In this document: in pieces, positions 1 through 5,512 of the stretch | How the letters are laid out: the number at the start of each line of letters is the position of its first letter | Position numbering within the stretch: the stretch's first letter is position 1 | Source of the DNA: an uncultured Eggerthellaceae bacterium | Lineage (GTDB): Bacteria; Actinomycetota; Coriobacteriia; Coriobacteriales; Eggerthellaceae | Reading direction: 5' to 3' | DNA length: 8,641 nt | NCBI GenBank assembly: GCA_934668515.1 | Contig: CAKUNS010000048.1 | Coordinates: 1 to 8,641, forward strand | Made by a program: the position numbers and the translations under genes | The notes under the pieces: model-generated | The model's database searches: none | What the model was told of the DNA's origin: nothing | The model's input: the letters and a program-made list of their open reading frames with translations, nothing else

Positions 1-1615
1 GCAAACCGATAGAAGGCTCGTCGAGAATATAAAGCACGCCCATAAGGCCAGCGCCGATCTGCGTGGCCAAGCGGATGCGCTGCGCCTCGCCACCGGAAAG
101 CGTGGCAGTAGCGCGCTCAAGCGTCAGGTAGTCAAGACCAACGTCCACCAAGAACTGCAAGCGCGCGATGATTTCCTTGACGATAGGGCCGGCAATGCGC
201 TCATCGGCTCCAGAGAACGACAAGCCCTTGAAGAACACGAGCGAATCGCGAGCGCTGAGGTTGCAGACGTCGAAGATGGACTTGCCATTGATGGTAACGG
301 CAAGGATTTCGGGCTTCAGGCGCTTTCCGCCGCACGTAGGGCACGGAATGGTTGAGAAATACTGCTGGTACTTCTCGCGTTGCATGTCGCTTGAGGCGTC
401 GTGGAGTTTTTCCTCGATGGCCTTGATAGCGCCATGCCACTCGATGTACCAGTAGGTTTCGCGGCCGTCAACGGTGTGGTAATCGACGCGAACGCGACCC
501 TTCACGCCATGCAGAATGCCTTTACGCACCTTTGCGGGAAGGTCCTCCCACGGCGTTTGGTCATCAGCGCCCAAATGGTTCGCCACGGCGTTGATAACCT
601 GAGGGAAATAATTGCCCGACTTGAACGGCGCAATGGCACCTTCGGAAAGAGACAAGGTCTTATCAGGAACAAGAAGGTCAGGGTCGACCTCCTCGCGACT
701 GCCGATACCCGTGCAATCGGGACAAGCACCGTACGGCGCATTGAAGGAGAAATCGCGCGGCTGAAGTTCGTCCATGGAGTGACCATGCTCGGGGCATGCA
801 AGCGCAAGCGAGAAGACGTGCTCACCCGGGCCCAGACCGCCTTTAGCGCCCGACGAGACCTTGCTTTCGCCAAGCGGGTCGCCGTTCTTGTCGAGCAGCT
901 GCACCAGCACGCGTCCCTCGGCGATGGTGGTGGCAAGCTCAACCGCTTCCGCCACGCGACCGAGCGACTGGGGTTTCAGGACCACACGATCGACAACGAC
1001 GTCGATGAAGTGCTTGATCTGCTTGTTCAGCGTGATTTCTTCGTCCGTCAGACGACGAACCTCGCCATCGATGCGAACACGAGCGAATCCCTCTTTGGCA
1101 AGATCTTTGAACAGCTTCGTGAACTCACCCTTGCGACCTGCAATAACAGGAGCCATGATCATTGCGCGCGTGCCTTCGGGGGCAAGGCGCATGATCTCGT
1201 CGGTTACCTGGTCGGTTGTCTGCTTTTTGATTTCGCGTCCGCATTCGGGACAATGGGGAACGCCAACGCGCGCGTAAAGAAGACGTAGGTAATCATAAAT
1301 TTCAGTAGTAGTGCCCACAGTGGAGCGCGGGTTTCGCGAGGTGGTTTTCTGATCGATTGAGACCGCCGGTGAAAGGCCGTCGATGCTATCGAGGTCGGGC
1401 TTGCTCATTTGTCCCAAGAACATGCGCGCGTAACTGGACAGGCTTTCAACATAGCGGCGCTGACCCTCGGCGTACATGGTGTCGAACGCCAAGCTTGACT
1501 TGCCCGAACCCGACAAGCCCGTGATAACGACAAGTTTGTCACGCGGGATTTCAAGATCGATGTTCTTCAGATTGTGCTCGCGAGCACCCTTTATGACGAT
1601 GGACTTCTGCCCCAT
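1..1615 (-). CDS. uvrA: UvrA, excinuclease ABC subunit A (partial: N-terminal 538 residues)
   Basis: UvrA is the damage-sensing ATPase of nucleotide excision repair; it dimerises, scans DNA and loads UvrB. The visible part begins MGQKSIVIKGAREHNLKN, followed by Walker A GLSGSGKSS (residues 33-41), a CPEC pair (122/125), the UvrB-binding and insertion region, a zinc module C274-x2-H277...C298-x2-C301, the ABC signature LSGGEAQ (506-512) and Walker B VLYILDE (527-533). The family is about 940 residues long, so roughly 400, including the second ATPase half, lie beyond the left edge. An in-frame ATG at 1633 would add six residues (MKGERS); it has a strong but distant Shine-Dalgarno. I chose 1615 because family members start this way and AAGGG lies upstream, but 1633 is a real alternative. 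A LexA-like site and a -10-like hexamer upstream suggest SOS control. The identity is certain; the start is not. Confidence 0.97.
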   Translation of the reverse strand, partial: MGQKSIVIKGAREHNLKNIDLEIPRDKLVVITGLSGSGKSSLAFDTMYAEGQRRYVESLSSYARMFLGQMSKPDLDSIDGLSPAVSIDQKTTSRNPRSTVGTTTEIYDYLRLLYARVGVPHCPECGREIKKQTTDQVTDEIMRLAPEGTRAMIMAPVIAGRKGEFTKLFKDLAKEGFARVRIDGEVRRLTDEEITLNKQIKHFIDVVVDRVVLKPQSLGRVAEAVELATTIAEGRVLVQLLDKNGDPLGESKVSSGAKGGLGPGEHVFSLALACPEHGHSMDELQPRDFSFNAPYGACPDCTGIGSREEVDPDLLVPDKTLSLSEGAIAPFKSGNYFPQVINAVANHLGADDQTPWEDLPAKVRKGILHGVKGRVRVDYHTVDGRETYWYIEWHGAIKAIEEKLHDASSDMQREKYQQYFSTIPCPTCGGKRLKPEILAVTINGKSIFDVCNLSARDSLVFFKGLSFSGADERIAGPIVKEIIARLQFLVDVGLDYLTLERATATLSGGEAQRIRLATQIGAGLMGVLYILDEPSIGL

Positions 1616-1640
1616 TGATCTTTCGCCCTTCATGATTCGC

Positions 1641-1656
1641 GACGGCCGAAGCCGTC
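1641..1656 (-). promoter_or_regulatory. UUCG-tetraloop hairpin in the uvrA leader
   Basis: On the minus strand the 16 bases read GACGGC-TTCG-GCCGTC: a perfect six-pair stem closed by a C(UUCG)G tetraloop, an unusually stable RNA fold. It has no T-run after it, so it does not look like a terminator. A GAGGAG Shine-Dalgarno (1660-1665) lies just before it and ATG 1633 lies seven bases after it. Folding would bring the two to normal spacing, so the hairpin may be a structured spacer that sets or tunes uvrA translation. The hairpin is seen in the sequence; its role is inferred. Confidence 0.5.
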
Positions 1657-1675
1657 CTTCTCCTCTTTCGGTCTC

Positions 1676-1694
1676 ATTTTAGAACGCTTGTTCC
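1676..1694 (-). promoter_or_regulatory. Candidate LexA box overlapping a -10 element of uvrA
   Basis: The minus strand at 1694-1681 reads GGAACAAGCGTTCT. This fits the Gram-positive/actinobacterial LexA consensus CGAAC-RNRY-GTTYC at 12 of 14 positions and contains the full GAAC-N4-GTTC core. Its last base is the first base of TAAAAT (1681-1676), a 5-of-6 match to the -10 consensus. No good -35 lies at the right distance (only TTCCTC/CTTCCT). Repressor bound here would block the promoter, which fits the known SOS control of uvrA. No binding evidence is available. Confidence 0.5.
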
Positions 1695-1810
1695 CAAGAG
1701 GAAGTGGCGAGAAACCGCACCACAAGAATACAAAAGTTTGTTCGATAAAGATCGAGCAGAAGAACCCCCACGCGAAGCGCGGAACACGCGCCGAGCGTAG
1801 GGGCAATCAT
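1679..1810 (-). CDS. Possible small protein of 43 residues upstream of uvrA
   Basis: An ATG at 1810 is preceded by GGAGGG with six bases between, an ideal ribosome binding site, and opens 43 codons ending in TAA 63 bases before uvrA. The product starts MIAPTLGACS and has a mid-section rich in Leu, Val, Phe and Cys (about residues 12-35) broken by Arg and Asp, so it is not a clean membrane helix. I do not recognise it. Both LexA-like sites lie inside it, so it and the proposed uvrA promoter compete as explanations of these bases. It could be a leader peptide, an independent small protein or chance; the ribosome site is the only positive evidence. Confidence 0.22.
   Translation of the reverse strand: MIAPTLGACSALRVGVLLLDLYRTNFCILVVRFLATSSWEQAF
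1731..1744 (-). promoter_or_regulatory. Second, weaker LexA-box-like site
   Basis: The minus strand at 1744-1731 reads CGAACAAACTTTTG. The left half-site CGAAC and the RNRY spacer fit the LexA consensus, but the right half is degenerate (TTTTG instead of GTTYC). Its centre is 50 bases upstream of the centre of the better site at 1681-1694. Paired boxes of unequal quality occur in SOS promoters, but a single half-site can also arise by chance. Confidence 0.25.
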
Positions 1811-1872
1811 AAAAAGCCCTCCGATATTCCCGACGCATTCAACGATCAAACAGGGAGGAAAGGAAGGACTAA

Positions 1873-1992
1873 ATGAAGTGCGTCACGATGATCACCACGA
1901 ACGCAACGATACCCCTCAGCTCGACCAAGCTCTCCATGGCGCAAAAGAAAAAAACGAAGCCAGGGATTGTTCGATCAACATCTGCGCCATAG
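1873..1992 (+). CDS. Possible small basic protein of 39 residues (plus strand)
   Basis: This is the only plus-strand frame in the window with a strong ribosome binding site. A purine tract with GGAGG and AAGGA (about 1853-1868) ends five bases before ATG 1873. The 39-codon product starts MKCVTMITTN, has a KKKTK patch near residue 25 and ends at TAG 1990-1992. It shows no known motif. It would diverge from the minus-strand small frame starting at 1810, with only 62 bases between the two starts and no clear promoter between them. The purine tract may be coincidence; low confidence. Confidence 0.15.
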   Translation: MKCVTMITTNATIPLSSTKLSMAQKKKTKPGIVRSTSAP

Positions 1993-2070
1993 ATTGCAAA
2001 GGCGGTGTAGGGGTCGTCATCAACAAAGACTGGCGTGGGATGAAAACCGATTCAATCAAACCCCCCGCAA

Positions 2071-2091
2071 GGAGCCCGCCTTTCGGGCTCC
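2071..2091 (-). terminator. Intrinsic terminator after xer (weak T-run)
   Basis: On the minus strand GGAGCCCG pairs perfectly with CGGGCTCC around a five-base AAAGG loop, starting 17 bases after the xer stop. The following bases are TTGCGGGGGG then TTTG, so the T-run is poor. It probably ends the yraN-to-xer transcript but may leak. Confidence 0.6.
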
Positions 2092-2108
2092 CCCATGTGA
2101 TAAAACCG

Positions 2109-3137
2109 TCACCCACGAGGATGGGCCCGACGATGCACCTGCCTCAAACGAGCGGGGGTCAGATGCGTGTAGATCTGAGTGGTTGACAAGCTGGAGTGAC
2201 CAAGCATTTCCTGAACGCTTCGCAGATCAGCCCCGCCGGCCAACAAATCAGTTGCAAACGTATGACGTATGTCATGAGGCGAGAGGGAATCATCAAGCCC
2301 GGCCTCGCGCACCGTCTCCTTGAACATCTTGCGCATGGCATCGGTGCCCATTTGGTTCCCGCGCGTCGATACGAAAAAATATGGCGACGACTTGTCGCGC
2401 AAAAGCGCGGGCCGGTAATCGTAGAAATATCGCTTCATGGTTTCGATGCAAAGGTCGTGAAGCGGGATGATGCGCTCTTTTCCACCCTTGCCGAAAACCT
2501 TCACCTGACACTGATCGAAATCAACGCAATCACTGTGCAAACCCGAAGCTTCCGAAATACGGGCACCGCATGCGTACAGGAACTCCAACAAGGCCTGATC
2601 ACGCATAGCAGCAGCCCTTGTAAGCTCATCGGTTGCCTGATCAGCGTGCGAGAAACGGACACTCAACAGCTTGACCATGTCATTCGGAGCGATGACAGTC
2701 GGCAAGCTTCGACTGCTTCTGGGGCCCTGAAGAGCACTAGCAGGGTCGCCTTCGATAATGCCCTTAACGTGCAGCCACTGGAAGAAACCGCGCAACGACG
2801 AAAGATGCCGATTCACCGTCGCCCGCTCATAGCGAGCGCGATCAAGGTCTCCCAAATACGCACGTAAATCGCGATGCGAAACGGAGAGCGGGTCGATCTC
2901 ATGCGTTGCGCACCAACGGACATACGCGTCAAGGTCACGCGTGTATGCACGAACCGTATGAGGTGACGCACCGCGTTCCGCCTCAAGCTCGAAGCAGTAA
3001 TCCTCCGTCAAAGACCGAGCATGCTCGATAGAAGCCTCATCGAAAGAAGGGGCTTTGCTGGCCCCTTTCTTCCCTTTTCTTGCAGACGCGCGCGTTTTTG
3101 GATGCAACAGAACGTTGTCGTCGGTTGGTTCGTCCAT
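2109..3137 (-). CDS. xerC: Xer-type tyrosine recombinase (XerC/XerD family)
   Basis: A site-specific recombinase that resolves chromosome dimers at dif during segregation. The 342-residue protein has an N-terminal SAM-like core-binding domain (about 40-125) and a C-terminal catalytic domain with the full active site: R193 (GARISE), K217 (GKGGKER), H288 and R291 (HDIRH), H314 (LGHSS) and nucleophile Y323 (IYTHLT). Xer proteins usually have about 300 residues; the excess is a Lys/Arg/Ser-rich N-terminal stretch (residues 1-38) with no predicted fold. The ATG at 3137 was chosen because it lies one base after the trmFO stop (TAA-C-ATG), typical of translational coupling, and because the frame further upstream merely shadows trmFO. 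XerC and XerD cannot be separated by eye; the symbol follows the equivalent gene in this actinobacterial order. Confidence 0.93.
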   Translation of the reverse strand: MDEPTDDNVLLHPKTRASARKGKKGASKAPSFDEASIEHARSLTEDYCFELEAERGASPHTVRAYTRDLDAYVRWCATHEIDPLSVSHRDLRAYLGDLDRARYERATVNRHLSSLRGFFQWLHVKGIIEGDPASALQGPRSSRSLPTVIAPNDMVKLLSVRFSHADQATDELTRAAAMRDQALLEFLYACGARISEASGLHSDCVDFDQCQVKVFGKGGKERIIPLHDLCIETMKRYFYDYRPALLRDKSSPYFFVSTRGNQMGTDAMRKMFKETVREAGLDDSLSPHDIRHTFATDLLAGGADLRSVQEMLGHSSLSTTQIYTHLTPARLRQVHRRAHPRG

Positions 3138-3138
3138 G

Positions 3139-4512
3139 TTAAAGCAACCCGCAAGCCACAAGGGCTTCCTTGTACTGTGCAAGAGCCTTGGAACCGCGCT
3201 CGGCATAAGCGGCATAACGCTGCTGCTTGTTGCGAATATGCTGATCGAGCGGCGCCATGATACCGAAATTGACGTGCATGGGCTGGTAATCAGTGGTGTT
3301 CGGGTCGACGGAGTGGTCGATAAGCGCGCCGAATACCGTGTCATGCGGAAGAGCTGGAGCTTCAATGCCGGCAAAAAGAGCCGCAACGGAAAGAGCCACG
3401 TGCAATCCCGACCTGATAGCCTCGCAATAGCCTTCGGTGCCGCACAGCTGGCCTGCGGTGAACACAGGTATGCCAAGCGCATCCGAAGCGCACTGAAGCT
3501 GAAGGGTCGAATCCAGAAGACGCGGTGCATCGATGAAGGTATTTCGATGCATGACGCCGTATCGCGCGAACTCAGCGTTCTCGAGACCGGGGATCATTTG
3601 GAACACGCGCTTCTGTTCGCCGAACTTAAGGTTCGTCTGAAAGCCAACAAGGTTGAAGCTGTTCTCGCCGGAATCCTCTGCGCGCAACTGAACAGCTGCC
3701 CAAGGGCGCCCTCCGGTTCGCGGATCGGTCAAACCAACGGGTTTGAGGGCGCCGAAGCGCGGCGCATCGGCGCCTTTTCGGGCGATCTCCTCGATAGGCT
3801 GGCAAGCCTGGAACAGTTCCTTGGTTTCAAAATCGCGCATGATAACGCGATCCGCCTGAAGAAGCTCAGCGATGAATGCCTCGTACTCTTCTTTTGTAAA
3901 CGGGGCGTTCAGATAGTCGCCCTGAGCCGCGCCGTCGGCGCCAACCGAATCCTCGTAGCGGCTCTGCCTAAAGACCTTCGTCATATCAAGCGAATCGGCC
4001 ATGACAATAGGCGCCGCAGCGTCGTAGAAAGCCAGATAGTCGCCGCCAATGACGGAAGACAGCGCCGATGCCAAAGAATCGCTTGTCAAAGGGCCTGTAG
4101 CAATCACAAGGGCGTCAGCGCCCTTTGCCGCCTGCTCCAGCGAATCAACCTCACCACGAACGAACGTGATCTTCTCGTTCTCGCGTACGGCTTTCGTTAC
4201 CGCCTCCGCGAACAGTTCGCGGTTCACGGCAAGAGCGCCGCCCGCAGAAACCTCGGTGTCAAGAGCGAATCCATACAAGAACGAGCCGAGCTCGGATAGC
4301 TCGGTCTTCAGCATTCCTGCAGCGCTTTCGGGCTTCTTGCTTTTCAGCGAATTCGAGCAGACCAATTCGGCGCACGAATCTGTTTTGTGGACGCCGGTTT
4401 GGACGTCGGGGCGCATCTCGTGAAGGACAACGTTGAAGCCGCGCTGAGCCAACTGCAAAGCGGCTTCACTGCCTGCCAATCCGGCGCCGATTATAGATAC
4501 AGTCTTTTCCAT
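3139..4512 (-). CDS. trmFO: TrmFO, folate/FAD-dependent tRNA (uracil-54-C5)-methyltransferase
   Basis: Makes m5U54 (ribothymidine) in the T-loop of tRNAs using methylene-tetrahydrofolate and reduced FAD instead of S-adenosylmethionine. The 457-residue length is slightly above the usual 435-450. The N-terminus carries the dinucleotide-binding GAGLAGSEAA (9-18). C52 in LVCSNSLKS and C237 in LFQACQPIEE correspond to the two functional cysteines of the Bacillus enzyme (Cys53, Cys226). GTEGYCEAIRSGLHVA (358-373) is the family's C-terminal FAD-binding segment, and the tail PMHVNFGIMAPL is typical. The start ATG 4512 has GAGG upstream at short spacing. It lies 67 bases after dprA and one base before xer. 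It is a translation-quality gene inside a DNA-processing operon, as also seen in Firmicutes. Confidence 0.97.
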   Translation of the reverse strand: MEKTVSIIGAGLAGSEAALQLAQRGFNVVLHEMRPDVQTGVHKTDSCAELVCSNSLKSKKPESAAGMLKTELSELGSFLYGFALDTEVSAGGALAVNRELFAEAVTKAVRENEKITFVRGEVDSLEQAAKGADALVIATGPLTSDSLASALSSVIGGDYLAFYDAAAPIVMADSLDMTKVFRQSRYEDSVGADGAAQGDYLNAPFTKEEYEAFIAELLQADRVIMRDFETKELFQACQPIEEIARKGADAPRFGALKPVGLTDPRTGGRPWAAVQLRAEDSGENSFNLVGFQTNLKFGEQKRVFQMIPGLENAEFARYGVMHRNTFIDAPRLLDSTLQLQCASDALGIPVFTAGQLCGTEGYCEAIRSGLHVALSVAALFAGIEAPALPHDTVFGALIDHSVDPNTTDYQPMHVNFGIMAPLDQHIRNKQQRYAAYAERGSKALAQYKEALVACGLL

Positions 4513-4579
4513 GCGCCTCAGTCTAAACGAAGGCGAACCATAAACCGCTCAAAGCAATGCCAATTCCCGTAATCTCGCC

Positions 4580-5512
4580 TTAATAATCGGGGACGACCGC
4601 GCTCCATCGCCCGTCAAGCTGCCTGGCAACCAAACCCGCACCCTCGAAATCGGCAAGCGCCTCCATAAGCCACACGGGAACCTCGCCAGAACCAGTGATC
4701 TCGGAAGCAAGGTCGTAAAGCGAGTCGATATCCATCGGAGCAGCCCGCAGAGCCTCAAGGACGCGGCCTTGAGGGGAATCGGCATCGGGTCCACCCGTAG
4801 ACTTAGCGCCGCCTTCTTGAACAAGCAGCCCGAAGCAGCGGAACAAAGCGTCGTCAAACGACTCGTCGTCGACTACAGGGGTTGCACCTTGGCAAAGGAG
4901 CCGATTCGACCCCAAAGACGCCTCGGAAGTTATCGCCCCGGGAACAACTAAAACCTCACGCCCAAGGTCAAGTGCCTCATCTGCTGTGGTGAACGTGCCA
5001 GAAGGCAAACCTGCCTCGACGATCAAAACAGCCTGGGACATCGCCGCGATAAGGCGGTTCCTTCGCCGAAACGCCCAAGGCCGCGGCTGAAAGTCCCAGG
5101 GATGCTCAGACACGATTGCCCCTCCCGTATCGACGACACGCTGGAACAAAGGCGCGTTCGCTGCAGGGTAAATCCAGTTGCACCCACCACCAAGGAACAC
5201 CACGGTCTTCCCCATCGCATCCAAAGCCGCTTCATGCGCGGCGCTGTCGCAGCCTTTCGCCCCACCGGAAACAACCAAGACGCCGCGCTCTGCTGCACGA
5301 TGCGCAAAGCGCTTCGCGCAGCTTCGGCCATAAGGCGTCGCTCGACGCGAACCGATGACAGCCAAACCGCTGCTCTCCATTGATGCGGGATCACCTATCA
5401 AATATAGGGATTCAGGAGGATCACTAAGGTCCTCGAACTCCACTGGGTACCCAACCCCGCCGCGACGAACGACATGCCTTTCACCTTTTAACTTCTCCGG
5501 CACCTCAATCAC
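4580..5512 (-). CDS. dprA: DprA/Smf, DNA-processing protein that loads RecA
   Basis: DprA binds incoming single-stranded DNA in natural transformation, displaces SSB and loads RecA. The 310-residue protein has the Rossmann-like core: GSRRATPYG (54-62), GGAKGCDSAAH (83-93), FRRRNR (148-153), SGTFTTADEA (171-180) and GSNRLLCQGATPV (201-213). A C-terminal winged-helix-like (DprA-WH) domain spans about 245-305. The N-terminal SAM domain of longer DprA proteins is absent or very short, as in the Bacillus protein of about 297 residues. The GTG start at 5512 overlaps the comM stop by eight bases (GTGATTGA) and has AGAGG just upstream; a GTG three codons later is an alternative. Transformation in this organism is not established by the gene alone, since DprA is widespread. 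Confidence 0.95.
   Translation of the reverse strand: MIEVPEKLKGERHVVRRGGVGYPVEFEDLSDPPESLYLIGDPASMESSGLAVIGSRRATPYGRSCAKRFAHRAAERGVLVVSGGAKGCDSAAHEAALDAMGKTVVFLGGGCNWIYPAANAPLFQRVVDTGGAIVSEHPWDFQPRPWAFRRRNRLIAAMSQAVLIVEAGLPSGTFTTADEALDLGREVLVVPGAITSEASLGSNRLLCQGATPVVDDESFDDALFRCFGLLVQEGGAKSTGGPDADSPQGRVLEALRAAPMDIDSLYDLASEITGSGEVPVWLMEALADFEGAGLVARQLDGRWSAVVPDY

Larger units (their letters stand above)
1634..2108. other. Spacer of about 475 bases between xer and uvrA
   Basis: No recognisable gene, tRNA or insertion sequence is visible here. From the xer side it holds the GC-rich terminator hairpin (2071-2091). Next comes an open minus-strand frame (2051-1869) with no usable start except an internal ATG at 1937, ending in a hydrophobic tail. 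Then come two small frames with good ribosome sites (plus 1873-1992, minus 1810-1679), two LexA-like sites, a -10-like hexamer and the UUCG hairpin. It is the only spacer in the window much larger than needed for a promoter and terminator. Confidence 0.7.

Noticed and set aside
401..1288. Plus-strand 295-codon open frame opposite uvrA
   Set aside because: It lies wholly antisense to strongly conserved uvrA sequence, has no family motif, and its start has no ribosome site.
1688..1876. Plus-strand 62-codon frame starting with TTG in the uvrA upstream spacer
   Set aside because: It has a rare start without a ribosome site and a strongly basic, random-looking composition, and lies antisense to the proposed uvrA control region.
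1634..2108. Search of the spacer for tRNA, tmRNA, RNase P RNA, a CRISPR array or insertion-sequence ends
   Set aside because: No cloverleaf or conserved RNA signature, no regularly spaced repeats and no terminal inverted repeats with target duplication were seen.
1916..2116. Minus-strand 66-codon frame starting at GTG 2116
   Set aside because: It begins inside the end of xer, runs through the terminator hairpin and has no ribosome site.
3138..3530. Upstream extension of the xer frame by 131 codons
   Set aside because: These codons overlap trmFO in another frame and give no Xer homology; ATG 3137 directly after the trmFO stop is the natural start.
3055..4299. Plus-strand 414-codon open frame opposite trmFO and the start of xer
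   Set aside because: It is antisense to two clearly identified genes. Long antisense frames of this kind are common opposite genes with moderate to high G+C, and the translation shows no domain.
4525..4579. In-frame hydrophobic extension after the dprA stop (GEITGIGIALSGLWFAFV, then stop)
   Set aside because: It would require readthrough of a TAA stop; there is no stem-loop or known readthrough context, and 18 codons can stay open by chance.
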